Assembly (NCBI RefSeq): GCF_023546765.1
Contig: NZ_CP097484.1
Coordinates: forward strand, 3,690,001-3,754,000
DNA: 64,000 nucleotides
Source of the DNA: Methylobacterium tardum
Lineage (GTDB): Bacteria > Pseudomonadota > Alphaproteobacteria > Rhizobiales > Beijerinckiaceae
Direction of reading: 5' to 3'
Positions 9,591 through 20,687 of this stretch are shown here, in pieces; position 1 is the first letter of the stretch; each line of letters begins with the position of its first letter. The notes below the pieces were generated by a model. That model saw only the letters and a list, made by a program, of their open reading frames with translations, was not told the origin of the DNA and did no database searches. Position numbers and translations under genes: made by a program.

Positions 9591-10085
9591 TCAGATTCGT
9601 GCGCGCAGAAGCTGCAGAGCGTTGCCCGTCACCGGAACGGTCGCCCCGGTGTCGGCCAGGATCGCCGGCAACAGGCCGGTTATGCCGACGATGGTCGTCA
9701 CCAGGAAAACCAGCTTCAGGCCGATGGCGATATCCGCCCGGATGTTGCCGAGCGTCTAACGGGCGAGCGCGACCATGCGGGCCACGTCCGCGGCCCGTCC
9801 GTGCAGGATCGCGGCATCGGTGGTCTCCTACGCGACGTCCGTGCCGCCACCCATGCGATCCCGACATCGGCGGCCGCCAGCGCCGGGGCGTCGTTGATGT
9901 CATCGCCGACCTTCGCCACGACGGCGCCCGCGCCCTGGAGCTCGCGCACGATGCGCAGCTCGTCCTCCGGCAGGAGCTCGGCCCGGGCCCCGATGCCGAG
10001 CGCGCTGGCGACGGCCTGGGCCGTGCGGGCATTATCGCCGGTCAGCATGATGGCGCCTGCGCACGCGGCCGCGACGCTGTCAGCT
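9591..10085 (-). pseudogene. heavy-metal P-type ATPase C-terminal remnant
   Basis: Recognisable pieces of the HAD domain and C-terminal helices of a ZntA/CopA-type ATPase: [53 protein letters not shown], then after frame changes [20 protein letters not shown] and [20 protein letters not shown], ending LQLLRARI. The GDG(I/T)NDAP motif reads GDDINDAP. At least two in-frame stops and a frame change occur, and the first two thirds of the gene are absent. This is genuine decay. At its 5' end it abuts an IS110 fragment. Confidence 0.75.
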
Positions 10086-10150
10086 GCATCGACGGCATGA
10101 ACCTGAAAGATGCTCTTGGCCAGATGGATGCCGACAGTGGTGATCTCCAT
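10085..10150 (-). mobile_element. IS110-family transposase 5' fragment
   Basis: An ATG followed by codons for [20 protein letters not shown] reproduces the start of IS110-family DEDD transposases ([21 protein letters not shown]), with the first catalytic Asp changed to His. The homology stops after about 22 codons and runs straight into the P-type ATPase remnant, so only the tip of the element remains. Confidence 0.65.
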
Positions 10151-10309
10151 GGGGATGGCTCCTGCACCTGCGTGGCTGCGGATTCGGTAGCAACCACATC
10201 TTGGCACCGACATGCCGTCAGTCGGAGCGGGAGCCATCCACTCCATCTGCTTCCGGGAGGCTGCCGGCTTCATCTGACTTCCGGCACTCGCCGCAAAGCC
10301 GAACGACAG

Positions 10310-10415
10310 GTTTCGCGCGCCCGGCGATCCGCTATGGCGTAGTCTCGCCAAAAGCCGTCGGTCTGCTTCGGAGAGGCCACGCCGGACAAGCGGACCAACC
10401 TCTATCGACCCAACA
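10310..10415. repeat. degenerate interspersed repeat, copy A
   Basis: The stretch beginning GTCTGCTTCGGAGA and ending CTCTATCGACCCAAC closely resembles 36910-36963, with weaker similarity extending 50 bases to the left in both places. Neither copy lies in a gene. The rest of 10151-10602 shows no convincing coding sequence. Confidence 0.45.
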
Positions 10416-10602
10416 CGGTGGTGCGGGTGTCCACCGGAGCATCCCAAAAGCAGCCATCCGCGGGCCACATGGCAACTCCGACGTGGATCAGAGAGCCATC
10501 GTAAAGCGCTGAACCGAACGCCGCAGTGACGTTGCGATGGCCCTTCGCTATCAGCGCGCTCAAAGGACGACATTATTCGCCGGGGGGCGGGCGTAGTTTT
10601 AA

Positions 10603-13326
10603 ATGAACAACGATCTGCATGGCCTCTCGCGCGAGGAACTTGAGGCAGAGGTCCTGCGCCTTCGGGCGGAGCGAGGCGAGCGGACCGCTCACGGCGCAGA
10701 AGCGTTCAGCCGGCGTGACCACTCTCCTGTATCTGATGCCGACGTGCTGTTCTCCGCCGTCGACAAGACCGGCCTGCCGATGATCCTCACGGATCCCAAC
10801 CAGGACGACGACCCCATCGTCTTCACCAACCGCGCCTTCCTCGACCTCACGGATTACGGGATCGACGAGGTCGTCGGTCGCAACTGCCGGTTCCTCCAGG
10901 GTCCGGCCACCGAGCCCAACCACGTCGACGAGATCCGCGCGGCGTTGCGCGACAACCGCGACCTCACCATCGAGATCACCAACCATCGCCGGGACGGCAC
11001 GCCCTTCGTCAACGCCCTGTTCATCGGACCCGTCTTCGACGGCGAGGGCCGCCTGCGCTACCGCTTCGGCAGCCAGATCGACGTCACCGAGGCGCACCGC
11101 AACCGGCGCCGTCTCGCCGAGAGCGAGGCGCGCCAGCGCGCGATCTTCGACAGTGCGAGCGAGATGGCCATCGTCGTCACGGATGCCGCGGGCAAGGTGA
11201 CCGACTGGAACGTCGGGGCGGAACGCATCCTGGGCTGGAATGCCGAAGAGATGCGCGGGCAGACCATCGAGCGGATCTTCACGCCCGAGGATAGGGCGAC
11301 GGGTCGAGCCCGGGAAGAGATGGCTCTCGTCCTCGACGAGGGGCATGCCGAGGACATGCGCTGGCATCTGCGCAAGGACGGCGGCCGGTTCTACGCGGTC
11401 GGCGACATGACCTCGCTGCGGGGGCTCGACGGGACGCACCAGGGTTTCGTCAAGGCGTTCAGCGACCGCACGCAGGAGCGCAACGCCGCCACGAAGGAAC
11501 AGGCCGACGCCGAGTTCATGCGCAGCGTCCTGGCGTCGTCCGCCGACTGCATCAAGGTGCTCGACCTCGACGGCGGCCTGACCTTCATGAGCGAGGGCGG
11601 CCGGAAGGTGATGGAGGTCAGCGACTTCAATCACATCAAGGGCTGCCCATGGCCGAGCTTCTGGCAGGGCCGGGGGAACGCCGATGCGCTCGCGGCGCTG
11701 GCAGCGGCCCGGGACGGGCGGATCGGTCACTTCCAGGGGCGCGCGGACACCTTCCTCGGTAACGCCAAGTGGTGGGACGTCCAGGTGACGCCGATCTTCG
11801 GCCCCGACGGGCGGCCGGAGCGGATCCTGTCCGTGTCGCGCGACATCACCGAGCGGCGGTCGTTCGAGGAGCGCCTCGCGACGAGCGAGGCCCATTGGCG
11901 CGGCCTGTTCGAGCGCCTGAGCGAAGGCTTCGTCGTCGGTGAGGTCGTGCGCGACACGACCGGGCGCATCACGGATTGGCGCTATGTCGACGTCAACTCC
12001 GCCTGGGGCCGTCTCGTCGGCATCGCCCCGGCCGACGTCGTCGGCCGCACGGTCCGCGAGGTGATCCCCGGCGTGGAGGACGCCTGGGTCGACGAGTTCG
12101 CCGACGTGGTCGAGACCGGGGAGCCCGTAACGTTCGTCCGGCAGGTCGGCACCCTGGCGCGGTGGTACGAGGGCCGGGCCTTCCCGCTCGGGAGCGGGCG
12201 CTTCGGCGTGATCTTCATGGAGGTGACGGAGCGAGTGCAGGCCGATGCCCGGCGCAGCGGCCTCCTGGAGTTCGGGGAGCGGCTGCGGAGCGCCATCGGC
12301 ACCGACGCGATCGCGATGGCGGCCTCCGCCATCCTCGGGCGTGTGCTCGGAGTCGGTCGGGTGGGCTACGGCACCGTCGGCCCCGACGGCGAGGGCTTCG
12401 TGGTCGAGGAGGACTGGACCGCTCCCGACTTCCCGACGCTCGCCGGCCGCTACCGCATGGACGATTACGGCCTCTACGCCGAGGACCTCCGGCAGGGGCG
12501 GACGGTCGTCATCGGCGACGTGCGCGAGGACCCGCGAACCGCCGCTTCCGCCGCGACCTTGGAGGCGGTCTCCGCGCGAACGCTGGTCAACGTGCCCATC
12601 GCCGAGAAGGGCCGGACGGTGGCGGTGCTGTACGTGAACGACGACCGTCCGCGCTCCTGGGGGGAACCGGAGGTCGCGTTCATCCGCCAGATCGCAGAGC
12701 TGACCCGCCAGGCCGTCGAGCGGCGGCGCGCGGAAGAGCGGCAGGACCTGCTGAACCACGAACTCTCCCACCGCCTCAAGAACACGATGGCGATGGTCGT
12801 GAGCATCGCGCACCAGACGCTGCGCTCCGTGTCGGAGCGCGGACCGGTCGAGGCTTTCGAGAAGCGCATCCAGGCGCTGGCCTCGGCCCACGACCTGTTG
12901 CTGCGCAAGGACTGGACGGCCGCCGACCTGCGAAGCGTCTGCCGGGAGGTTCTGGGCACCGCGGCCGAGGCGCGCCGCTTCACGCTCGATGGCCCCGACG
13001 TGGCGCTCGGCCCCAGTGCCGCGCTGTCGGCGTCGCTGCTCCTCCATGAACTGGCGACCAACGCGGCCAAGTACGGCAGCTTGTCCGGCGAGGAGGGCGA
13101 GGTCAAGGTGCGGTGGTGGATCGACGGCGATGCGGGAGAGCCGGGGTTGGTGCTGCGGTGGCGCGAGCACGGCGGCCCTCCCGTGGTGGCCCCGACGCGG
13201 CGCGGCTTCGGATCGCGCCTGATCCGGACCGGCCTGGTGGGAACGGGCGAGGTCGACGTGACCTATCATACCGAGGGGCTCGTGGCGGCGATGCGTGCGC
13301 CGCTGGTCGAGGTGCAGCGTCTATGA
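10603..13326 (+). CDS. LOV-PAS-GAF HWE-family sensor histidine kinase (blue-light photoreceptor candidate)
   Basis: 907 residues, soluble. Residues 45-160 form a LOV domain with the signature GRNCRFLQG (photoactive Cys95), followed by [17 protein letters not shown] and [10 protein letters not shown]. Three further PAS domains (about 165-290, 305-425, 435-545) precede a GAF domain (555-700) and an HWE-type kinase core: [16 protein letters not shown] around His723, [16 protein letters not shown] (N-box), and WREHGGPPV, which holds the HWE-type W-x-E motif. In this family blue light forms a flavin-Cys adduct and changes autokinase activity. The stop overlaps the start of a receiver gene, the likely partner. 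Confidence 0.88.
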   Translation: MNNDLHGLSREELEAEVLRLRAERGERTAHGAEAFSRRDHSPVSDADVLFSAVDKTGLPMILTDPNQDDDPIVFTNRAFLDLTDYGIDEVVGRNCRFLQGPATEPNHVDEIRAALRDNRDLTIEITNHRRDGTPFVNALFIGPVFDGEGRLRYRFGSQIDVTEAHRNRRRLAESEARQRAIFDSASEMAIVVTDAAGKVTDWNVGAERILGWNAEEMRGQTIERIFTPEDRATGRAREEMALVLDEGHAEDMRWHLRKDGGRFYAVGDMTSLRGLDGTHQGFVKAFSDRTQERNAATKEQADAEFMRSVLASSADCIKVLDLDGGLTFMSEGGRKVMEVSDFNHIKGCPWPSFWQGRGNADALAALAAARDGRIGHFQGRADTFLGNAKWWDVQVTPIFGPDGRPERILSVSRDITERRSFEERLATSEAHWRGLFERLSEGFVVGEVVRDTTGRITDWRYVDVNSAWGRLVGIAPADVVGRTVREVIPGVEDAWVDEFADVVETGEPVTFVRQVGTLARWYEGRAFPLGSGRFGVIFMEVTERVQADARRSGLLEFGERLRSAIGTDAIAMAASAILGRVLGVGRVGYGTVGPDGEGFVVEEDWTAPDFPTLAGRYRMDDYGLYAEDLRQGRTVVIGDVREDPRTAASAATLEAVSARTLVNVPIAEKGRTVAVLYVNDDRPRSWGEPEVAFIRQIAELTRQAVERRRAEERQDLLNHELSHRLKNTMAMVVSIAHQTLRSVSERGPVEAFEKRIQALASAHDLLLRKDWTAADLRSVCREVLGTAAEARRFTLDGPDVALGPSAALSASLLLHELATNAAKYGSLSGEEGEVKVRWWIDGDAGEPGLVLRWREHGGPPVVAPTRRGFGSRLIRTGLVGTGEVDVTYHTEGLVAAMRAPLVEVQRL

Positions 13327-13706
13327 CAGCGAGACAGCCGGACGGAGCGAACCCGAAGCCGGTCGTGCTGGTGCTCCAGGACGAGCCGATCCTGGCGGGG
13401 ATCATGAGGGACTTCGCCGAGGAGGCGGGATGCGAGGCCGTCGTTGTCCGCACCGCCGAGGCGGCGGTCCGCACCCTGGAGGGGCGGACGGACATCCGGG
13501 TCGTGTTCGCGGACCTCGACGTTCGCGGCTCGACCACGGGGCTGAAGCTGGTGGCGATGATCCGCGACCGGTGGCCGCCCATCGAGCTGGTCCTGACGGG
13601 CGCCCTGGCACCGGACCTCGACGCCATCCCGGCGCGGGGCGTGTTCTGCGACAAGCCCTTTCGGGAGAACAAGGTCATCTCCGCCATCCGTGGCTTCGCC
13701 GCCTGA
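13323..13706 (+). CDS. single-domain response regulator
   Basis: 127 residues, essentially one receiver domain. The acidic cluster reads VLVLQDEP, the phospho-acceptor Asp lies in VVFADLDVRG, the switch Thr in LVLTGAL, and the conserved Lys in FCDKPF. It overlaps the LOV kinase gene by ATGA. No output domain is present, so it probably acts by protein contact or in a phosphorelay downstream of the LOV kinase. Confidence 0.85.
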   Translation: MTARQPDGANPKPVVLVLQDEPILAGIMRDFAEEAGCEAVVVRTAEAAVRTLEGRTDIRVVFADLDVRGSTTGLKLVAMIRDRWPPIELVLTGALAPDLDAIPARGVFCDKPFRENKVISAIRGFAA

Positions 13707-13748
13707 GCGCGAAAGCTGCGCCCTCCCGGGGCGTCGCTTCACCCGGGC

Positions 13749-16313
13749 CTATCGCGGGCCGGTCTCCGACCGTCCCGGTACCGCCCGGAAGGCCTCGGCG
13801 ACTTGCGCGGCCGAGTAGGGCTTGCGCACGAGGTCGAAGCCGTGCGTGCCCTCCCGGGCCATCACGTCGCTGTAGCCGGACGTGAGGATGATGGGCAGGT
13901 CCGGCAGCATCGCCCGGATGCGGTGGGCCATCGCGATGCCGCCCATCCCCGGCATCACCACGTCGGAGAACACCGCGTCGAACCGGTCCGGGTCGCGCTC
14001 GATCTCGGAGAGGGCCTCCTCGCCGTTCCTTGCCCAGACCGTGGAATGCCCGAGCTCCTCCAGGATCTGCGTGCAGGTCCGCCCGACATCGAGGTTGTCC
14101 TCGACGACGAGGATGCGCAGCGCCCGGCCATCGGACGCCGCCGTTTGCGTGTCCGGTGCCTCGGCGGCGGGGGCGTCGGCTTGGGGCAGGTACAGGGTGA
14201 AGGCCGTTTCGCGGCCAGGGACGCTGGCGACGTCGACGTCGCCGCCGGACTGCTTGGCGAAGCCGATGACCTGGCTGAGTCCGAGGCCGGTCCCCTTGCC
14301 GATGCCCTTGGTGGTGAAGAACGGCTCGAAGATGTGGGGGAGCGTCGCCGGGGGGATGCCCGTACCCTGGTCGATGACGGAGACCGCGACGAACGGCCCG
14401 CGCGTGCCGGCGTGCCCGCGGATCTCGGGCAGGCTCCGCCGGCATTCGAGCCGCAGCGTCAGCGTGCCCTCGCCGTCCATCGCGTCCCGGGCGTTGACCG
14501 CCATGTTAATCAGCGCCGTGTCGAACTGGGTCGGGTCGGCGAAGACGTGGCAGGTCGCCGTCGGGACCTCGACGACGACCCGGATGCGGGCCCCGGTGAC
14601 CGATGACAGCATGTCGGCGGTCGAGGCGATGCGCGCGCCGACGTCGAACGTCTCGGGCATCAACGACTGACGGCGGGCGAAGGCGAGGAGCTGGCCCGTG
14701 AGCTTGGCGGCCCGGTCGACGGTGTCGGACACCGCGTCCATGTAGCGCCGCCGCCGCTCCTCCGGCAGGTCGGGCTTGCGCAGCAGGTCCATAGACGAGC
14801 GGATGATCGTCAGCAGGTTGTTGAAGTCGTGGGCGACGCCGCCGGTCAACTGCCCGACGGCCTCCATCTTCTGGGCTTGGCGCAGGGCTTCCTCTGCCTT
14901 GGCGAGCTGCTCCAGGTCGCGCAGCCGCTGGGTCACGTCGGTCGCGTACTGGAAGGCGCCGATGCGTCGGCCGTCCGCGTCGCGCAGCGGGGTGAAGGCG
15001 AGTTCGTAGTAGGGCCGCTTGCGGTCGGGGTCGCCGAACTCCTCGACCAGCGTGAAGGCATCGTCCGTCAGCGCCCGGGACCAGACGGCCCGCGCCTGGG
15101 CCTGCTGGTCGGGGGCGTGCGAGAGCAGGCCGATCAGGTCGTCGCCGACCTGGGGCCGGATGCCGTAGATGGCCTCGAACTCGTCGGCGTAGGCCCGGTT
15201 GAGGGCGAGCAGCCGGAACTCCGGGTCGAGGGCGCAGACGAGGGCGTCGGTGATCTCGAACACGTCCGCCCAGAGCTTGCGCTGGGCGAGCGCCTCCTCG
15301 ATGCGACGCTCCAGGTGCGCGTTGAGCTCGCGCAGGTCGCGCTCGGCGAGCTTGCGGTCGTGGATGTCCTCGACGACGCCGTACCAGGAGACGATGGCAC
15401 CGGTCCCGTCCCGGCGCGGCTGGGCGCGGGCGCGCATCCAGCGGTACTCGCCTGTCGAGCCCATGCGCAGGCGGTAATCGACGTCGACCGTGTCGCCCGA
15501 GGCGAGGCAGGCCGTGAAGACCGTGACCGTCGACGGGATGTCTTCGGGATGGACCGCCTTGATCCAGCCGGACCCGTAGGGCTCGCGCGGCCCCTGGCCG
15601 GTCAGGGTCAGCCACCGATTCGAGAACGAGGTGACGTTCCCTTCCGGGTCGCAGGTCCAGGGCACCTGCGGGTTCAGCTCGACCGTGTGCCGGTAGTGGT
15701 CCTCGCTCTCCCGGAGCGCCGCCTCGCCGACGACGCGGGCGGTCGTCTCCGCGGTGACGCAGAACAGGCCCGCGATCCGACCGTCCTCGCCGAAGGCGGG
15801 CGAGTAGGTGAAGGACCACCAACCCCGCTCCGGCCTGCCGTCGCGCGAGAGGTCGAGCGGCATGTCGGTGACGGTTGTGCCCTCGCCGGCCAGCGTCGTG
15901 GCGACGAGCGGGCCGATCTCGTCCCAGATGCTGGCCCAGACCTCCCGGAAAGGACGTCCCAGCGCCGTGTCCCCGCGGTAGCCAAGGATCGGCCGGTACG
16001 CGTCGTTGAAGAAGCACAGGAGATCGGGCCCCCAAGCGAGAAACATCGCCGTGGGGCACGCGAGCATCTGCGCCAGCGTGCCCTTGAGCGCCGGCGACCA
16101 GGTCCCGGGCAGTCCGAGCGAAGTGCTCGACCATTCGCGCTTACGGATCTCGGCGCCGGTGACACCGCCGGAGGGGAGGAACTGGAACGGGTCGATCACG
16201 CCGGGTCGGACCCCGCTATCGCGGCGCGGCGGGCATTCCGGCAAGGGCTCGTTCCTCGGCGGCGGAAGTCGCCGCCGGGAGCGGGCGAGCGGAAGATCGA
16301 TAGGAGTGGCCAC
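13749..16313 (-). CDS. PAS hybrid histidine kinase with C-terminal receiver
   Basis: 854 residues from a GTG start; a shorter start near residue 38 is possible. Three PAS-like sensor regions (about 60-205, 210-320, 345-455) lead to a HisKA domain with [17 protein letters not shown] (His495), then HATPase_c motifs [27 protein letters not shown] and [10 protein letters not shown] receiver domain (about 730-845) has VVEDN, the Asp of [17 protein letters not shown] and RKPY. No membrane segment is visible. The kinase and receiver core is strongly similar to that of the kinase at 26146-28701, so the two are paralogues. Confidence 0.85.
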   Translation of the reverse strand: MATPIDLPLARSRRRLPPPRNEPLPECPPRRDSGVRPGVIDPFQFLPSGGVTGAEIRKREWSSTSLGLPGTWSPALKGTLAQMLACPTAMFLAWGPDLLCFFNDAYRPILGYRGDTALGRPFREVWASIWDEIGPLVATTLAGEGTTVTDMPLDLSRDGRPERGWWSFTYSPAFGEDGRIAGLFCVTAETTARVVGEAALRESEDHYRHTVELNPQVPWTCDPEGNVTSFSNRWLTLTGQGPREPYGSGWIKAVHPEDIPSTVTVFTACLASGDTVDVDYRLRMGSTGEYRWMRARAQPRRDGTGAIVSWYGVVEDIHDRKLAERDLRELNAHLERRIEEALAQRKLWADVFEITDALVCALDPEFRLLALNRAYADEFEAIYGIRPQVGDDLIGLLSHAPDQQAQARAVWSRALTDDAFTLVEEFGDPDRKRPYYELAFTPLRDADGRRIGAFQYATDVTQRLRDLEQLAKAEEALRQAQKMEAVGQLTGGVAHDFNNLLTIIRSSMDLLRKPDLPEERRRRYMDAVSDTVDRAAKLTGQLLAFARRQSLMPETFDVGARIASTADMLSSVTGARIRVVVEVPTATCHVFADPTQFDTALINMAVNARDAMDGEGTLTLRLECRRSLPEIRGHAGTRGPFVAVSVIDQGTGIPPATLPHIFEPFFTTKGIGKGTGLGLSQVIGFAKQSGGDVDVASVPGRETAFTLYLPQADAPAAEAPDTQTAASDGRALRILVVEDNLDVGRTCTQILEELGHSTVWARNGEEALSEIERDPDRFDAVFSDVVMPGMGGIAMAHRIRAMLPDLPIILTSGYSDVMAREGTHGFDLVRKPYSAAQVAEAFRAVPGRSETGPR

Positions 16314-16919
16314 ATGCGGCGGCTATCGCCCGTGATGGTGGGCCGGGCAATCGGACGGCCTGTCACGCCTTGCCACCAGCAGTTGGTGCAGGTTCGTCGC
16401 CTTCTTGACCCCTCCCGCCCTGGTTCGGATCGGGCGGAGGCAGGTGCGGCGGGGGCAACCGACCGGGGCTGGGAGGCGTCGGCAGGCCGATGTCCTCGGT
16501 CACCGGCGGGACTTCGCCGGATTCAATGTCGTTTCCCATCGCCTTGCCCTACGCTCGACAGCGAGGGACAACGCGGAAGTATCCGGAAGGTCGCTGGCCC
16601 AATCCTAAACCGAGAAGTCGAGACCGGAACGGCAAACGGCCAGACCGTTCGCACCGGAGAGGTCGTCCGTGCTGCCGCCGGCTGCACAACACCTCGCCGG
16701 TGCCGCAGCTTGCCTTCCATACGGACAAGGGCATGTGAAGCAGGTGCTTGCTCTGAGACCAGCCCCAGCCCACCGCACGACGCGTGGGACCTGACTCTAC
16801 CAGCCGCTTCCCGTAGCCGGCCGCAGGATCGCCGAAAGGCAGTCCTAACCGGGCTGACGGCTCAGGTCGTCTCGGAGCTGCAGCGACTTCGTCCGGTACG
16901 AGACAGGCTTATCAGCGCC
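16314..16919. other. 606-base intergenic region
   Basis: No convincing gene. Open frames here lack ribosome-binding sites and family resemblance. It separates two convergently unrelated minus-strand genes and should contain the promoter of the hybrid kinase. Confidence 0.4.
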
Positions 16920-17726
16920 TCAAGCTCCCATGGTCATGACCGAGCCACCGTCGACCCGTAGGAACTCACCGGTGATGAAGCTGGCGTGTTCCGAACAGAG
17001 GAACGTGACTGCGGCGGCGACTTCCTCCGCGCGTCCGCGGCGCTTGGCGACGATGCCGGGGCGCTCCTCGTCCAGCGTCACCTGGACCGCCTCGCCGAAG
17101 GAGATGCCCTTCTCCCTCGCCTTCTTTTCCATCTGGGCGTCGGTCATCGGCGTGGCGATGAAGGCCGGCCCGACCGCGTTCACGAGTACGCCGTCAGGCC
17201 CGTAGGCCTTGGACAGTCCCTTAGCGAGGTTCAGGACGCCCGCTTTGGCCGCGGCATACGGCAGTTCCTCGACGTAGGGCTGCACGGCGTCCTCGGAGGA
17301 GAACAGCACGACCCGGCCCCAGCCGGCCTTGCGCATGTGTGGGATGAACGCCCTGGTCGCGCGCACTCCGGCCATGAGATCAGTTTGAATTGCCTCAAGC
17401 CAGTCGTCGTCGGTCAATTCGAGGAAGTCCCCCGACGCCCCGGTGATGCCTGCGGCGCAGACGAGGATGGTGGGCTTGTCGCCGAAGGCCATGTTGGCGA
17501 AGGCGGCGAGCACGTCGATCCCCTTGGCCGTGCTCAGGTCCGCCTCAACGGCGCGAACCTCGCCCAGCGCCGCCAGTTCGTTGGTCGTCGCCTGCAGCTC
17601 GGGACCTTCCTTGTCAGTCAGGACGACGTGGACGCCCTCGCGCAGAAGGTGTTCGGCGGTCGAGCGGCCCATGCCCGACTTGGCCCCCGTCACGACTGCG
17701 ACCCGTCCGCTGATGCCGAGATCCAT
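16920..17726 (-). CDS. short-chain dehydrogenase/reductase
   Basis: 268 residues; start taken at the ATG of MDLGISGRVAVVTGA rather than the long upstream extension. It has a Rossmann glycine motif TGAKSGMGRS, a CAAG motif (LVCAAGITG), catalytic Ser in VLFSSEDAV, YAAAK, and GPAFIATPMT. This is a classical NAD(P)-dependent SDR, with GEFLRVDGGSVMTM at the end. The substrate cannot be told from sequence. Confidence 0.82.
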   Translation of the reverse strand: MDLGISGRVAVVTGAKSGMGRSTAEHLLREGVHVVLTDKEGPELQATTNELAALGEVRAVEADLSTAKGIDVLAAFANMAFGDKPTILVCAAGITGASGDFLELTDDDWLEAIQTDLMAGVRATRAFIPHMRKAGWGRVVLFSSEDAVQPYVEELPYAAAKAGVLNLAKGLSKAYGPDGVLVNAVGPAFIATPMTDAQMEKKAREKGISFGEAVQVTLDEERPGIVAKRRGRAEEVAAAVTFLCSEHASFITGEFLRVDGGSVMTMGA

Positions 17727-18017
17727 CTCTACGGTTCCGTTAATCCTTGGGAGGTCCACCCGGGGGCCCGGCAGGACCGGTAGTTGAGAAGTCCGCCTTT
17801 TGACGGGAGTTCCGTTCCCTTGATCCTCCCCGGGGGGAGCACAAGCTTGACGTTTGCGTGCGCCTGGACCGAACGACCACTTCAACTGGTGCAACGACCC
17901 CGCGTCGAACCGATGCACCCTGGACGATGCAGGCCTGCAAACCTGCAGGGCGGTGTCCGACTGGGGGAACCTCCTTTACGCTCCACTATTGCCGCCTCGA
18001 CACAGTGGAGCACAGGC

Positions 18018-18554
18018 ATGGCGACGAGCAGCACCCCGCGTACTCACCAGACCCGCAACAACACCAATTCCAACGCCAAAAGGGTTTCCATCGAGGCGCT
18101 GAACGCACGGCTGGCCGACGGCATCGACCTCGCCCTCGCGATCAAGCAGGCCCATTGGAACCTGAAGGGACCGCAGTTCATCGGCATCCACCTGATGCTG
18201 GACGGCTTCCGTGCCGAGATCAGCGACCTCAACGACAAGGTAGCGGAGCGGGCGGTTCAGCTCGGCGGTACGGCCCTGGGAACGGCGCAGGTCGTGGCGG
18301 GATCGACCAAGCTCCCCGCCTACCCGACCGGCATCTATGCCATCGCTGACCATATCGCCGCGCTGATAGACAGCTATGCCGTGTACGCCAACGCCGTGCG
18401 CGAGAACATCGACGAGACCGATGAGGCGGGAGACCCCGACACCGCCGACCTGTTCACGGAAGTGTCCCGCGCCGTCGACAAGCAACTGTGGTTCCTCGAA
18501 GCCCACGTCCAGGAGCCGACAGGCCAGATGCGGGACGGCGACGCCCGCAGCTGA
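18018..18554 (+). CDS. dps: Dps-family ferritin-like DNA-protection protein
   Basis: 178 residues. The basic, Asn/Thr-rich N-terminal tail (MATSSTPRTHQTRNN) is typical of DNA-binding Dps proteins. The inter-subunit ferroxidase ligands lie in KQAHWNLKGP and in GFRAEISDLNDKVAER. The C-terminal helix has DKQLWFLEAHVQ. Dps binds iron and protects DNA in stationary phase and oxidative stress. Monocistronic, no clear partner. Confidence 0.9.
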   Translation: MATSSTPRTHQTRNNTNSNAKRVSIEALNARLADGIDLALAIKQAHWNLKGPQFIGIHLMLDGFRAEISDLNDKVAERAVQLGGTALGTAQVVAGSTKLPAYPTGIYAIADHIAALIDSYAVYANAVRENIDETDEAGDPDTADLFTEVSRAVDKQLWFLEAHVQEPTGQMRDGDARS

Positions 18555-18634
18555 GTTGTGTGCCGCCTCTCCGTGACCGACCGAACGGGGGCGGCTACGG
18601 TGCTCATCGACGAGCGATGCGCTCGGCAGGTCGG

Positions 18635-19036
18635 TCATCCCCGACACCCAAGCCGCGACCTGCCGAGGCTGCGCGGGAGCTGACCCAGCGTTGCCTGCCC
18701 CGCGAGCGACGGGCGTCCCTCAGCCATGACCGGGATTCCGCCGACGCCTCGCGGTCGAAGCAGGGCGGCCGCATTACCGCGCAACTCCATGGCGCGGATG
18801 CGCTGGCTGCGAACCAGTACGCACAAGGTTGGAACGTGGATGTCCCCGGGCCTGCATACCGCCAGGTCCACCAGGGCTTCGGCATGAAACTCACGCCCGA
18901 CTGCCTCGTCCAGCAAGCGGCGCATCGAACCGTATTCCCCGTCGTGCATCCCGATCCACGTCGCTTCGCGGTCCAAGTGAGCCGGGCCCGCTGCCGCGGA
19001 GATGTCGACGCGACCACGGCTAGTCAATTCAATCAC
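18635..19036 (-). CDS. hypothetical protein
   Basis: 133 residues from a GTG, in the 590-base gap between dps and a kinase. The first hundred residues (for example HLDREATWIGMHDGEYGSM, AEALVDLAVCRPGDIHVPT) have balanced composition, unlike the Arg/Pro-rich text of neighbouring shadow frames. There is no strong ribosome-binding site and no family I recognise. It may be a decayed or spurious gene. Confidence 0.35.
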   Translation of the reverse strand: MIELTSRGRVDISAAAGPAHLDREATWIGMHDGEYGSMRRLLDEAVGREFHAEALVDLAVCRPGDIHVPTLCVLVRSQRIRAMELRGNAAALLRPRGVGGIPVMAEGRPSLAGQATLGQLPRSLGRSRLGCRG

Positions 19037-19147
19037 GCTACGACAGGCCTTGCCGCCACCGCTTTGTCACGGCATGGGGCGTCACGCCTATACCGAAGTG
19101 GGCGGGCGTCATCTTCCCCGCCAATCTATCGACCAAGGAGAGCTTGC

Positions 19148-20680
19148 GTGGAGCGAGCCGCGAACCTGACTGCGGACGACTTCCGGGCGCTCGCCGACGC
19201 GCTGCCGCAGATGGCCTGGGTCGCCGAGCCGAACGGCGACATCATCTGGTACAATCGGCGCTGGTACGACTACACCGGCACCACCATCGAGCAGATGCGC
19301 GGCTGGGGCTGGCGCGACGTCCACCATCCCGACCATGTCGAGCGCGTCGTTGCGCTCATCAGCGAGGCGTTCCGCACCGGCGAGCCGTGGAAGGACACTT
19401 TCCCGCTGCGCGGCACCGACGGCGAGTACCGTTGGTTCCTGTCGCTGGCCGCACCCTACCGCGGTCCGGACGGCGCCATCCTGCGCTGGTTCGGCACCAA
19501 CACCGACATCACCGAGCGCAAGGGCTTGGAGCGCCGCCTCGCCCGTCACGCCATCGACCTGCGCCGCTCGAACGAGGAACTGGAGCAGTTCGCCTACGTC
19601 GCCTCCCACGACCTGAAGGCGCCCCTGCGCGGCATCGAGAACCTTGTCGGGTGGATCGAGGAGGACCTGGAAGGCTCGCTGACCGGCGACGTCCAGACAA
19701 ACATGGAGTTGCTGAAAAGCCGTGTGCGCCGGCTGGACAGCCTGCTTGACGACCTCCTGGCCTACTCACGGGCCGGGCGGGCTGATGCGACGATGGACAC
19801 GGTGGACACGAAGTCCCTCGCCGATGAGCTCGCCGTGCTGGTAAGCCCTCCAGAAGGCTTCGCCATCACGGCAGATGCGTCCCTCCCGACGTTACAGGCG
19901 GCGCGTGCACCGCTGACCCAGGCCTTGCAGAACCTCATCGGCAACGCCATCAAGCACCACGACCGGCCGGCCGAGGGGCACATCCGGGTCGAGGCGAGGC
20001 CGGCAGGGGACGTGGTCGAGTTCGTCGTGACAGACGACGGCCCCGGCATTCCCGAACAGTTCCGCGAGCGCGTGTTCGGCATGTTCCAGACGCTCAAGCC
20101 CCGCGACGAGGTCGAGGGCAGCGGCATGGGGCTCGCCATCGTGCGCAAGCTGGTAGACCGTCAGGGCGGGAAGGTCTGGCTCGCCGACGGGCCGGACGGG
20201 CGCGGGCTGGCGGTGCATTTCACGTGGCCGCTCGACGGCCGGAAGGACGGGCGGATGGGATCGACGGTTAACATCCTGCTGGTCGACGACGACGAGGTCG
20301 ACGTGCAGGGGCTGAAGCGGGCGTTCAAAAAGAGCAAGATCGGCAACCCGATCACGGTCGCCCGCGACGGCATCGAGGCCCTGGAGATCCTGCGCGGCCA
20401 GAACGGGCGCGAGCGCCTGCCCAAGCCGCACCTGGTCCTGCTCGACCTGAACATGCCGCGCATGAACGGCATCGAGTTCCTGGAGGCGGTGCGCGCCGAC
20501 GAGGACCTGCGCTCGGCGGTGGTGTTCATGATCACCACGTCGAAGGCCGACGAGGACCGGATGCGTGCCTACGGCCACAACGTCGCCGGCTACATCGTGA
20601 AGCGGGACCCGGCCAACACCTTCATGGAGGCGGTGGCGCTGCTGGAGCACTACTGGAAGGTCGCCGAGTTTCCTGCATAG
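19148..20680 (+). CDS. PAS sensor histidine kinase fused to a Rcp1-like receiver
   Basis: 510 residues from a GTG with AAGGAG eight bases upstream. Order: PAS domain (10-125: PQMAWVAEPNGDIIWYNRRW, TNTDITERK), HisKA with YVASHDLKAPLRG (His154), HATPase_c with LIGNAIKHH, DDGPGIP and GSGMGLAIV, then a receiver from about residue 370 with ILLVDDDEVDVQGLKRAF, Asp in LLDLNMPRMNG, TTSKADEDR and IVKRDP. In relatives the Rcp1-type receiver is commonly a separate downstream gene starting MGSTVNILLVDDD. Here no stop lies between them, so it is read as one hybrid protein. A receiver-kinase gene follows seven bases later. Confidence 0.85.
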   Translation: MERAANLTADDFRALADALPQMAWVAEPNGDIIWYNRRWYDYTGTTIEQMRGWGWRDVHHPDHVERVVALISEAFRTGEPWKDTFPLRGTDGEYRWFLSLAAPYRGPDGAILRWFGTNTDITERKGLERRLARHAIDLRRSNEELEQFAYVASHDLKAPLRGIENLVGWIEEDLEGSLTGDVQTNMELLKSRVRRLDSLLDDLLAYSRAGRADATMDTVDTKSLADELAVLVSPPEGFAITADASLPTLQAARAPLTQALQNLIGNAIKHHDRPAEGHIRVEARPAGDVVEFVVTDDGPGIPEQFRERVFGMFQTLKPRDEVEGSGMGLAIVRKLVDRQGGKVWLADGPDGRGLAVHFTWPLDGRKDGRMGSTVNILLVDDDEVDVQGLKRAFKKSKIGNPITVARDGIEALEILRGQNGRERLPKPHLVLLDLNMPRMNGIEFLEAVRADEDLRSAVVFMITTSKADEDRMRAYGHNVAGYIVKRDPANTFMEAVALLEHYWKVAEFPA

Positions 20681-20687
20681 TCGACCC

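Noticed and set aside
10573..13269. 898-codon minus-strand open frame
   Set aside because: It mirrors the LOV kinase gene and has shadow-type composition.
16314..16919. Small genes in the gap after the hybrid kinase
   Set aside because: Open frames lack ribosome-binding sites and any family-like stretch.
17784..18017. Longer Dps with an extra N-terminal region
   Set aside because: The upstream codons are unlike Dps, and the usual basic tail starts at the ATG at 18018.
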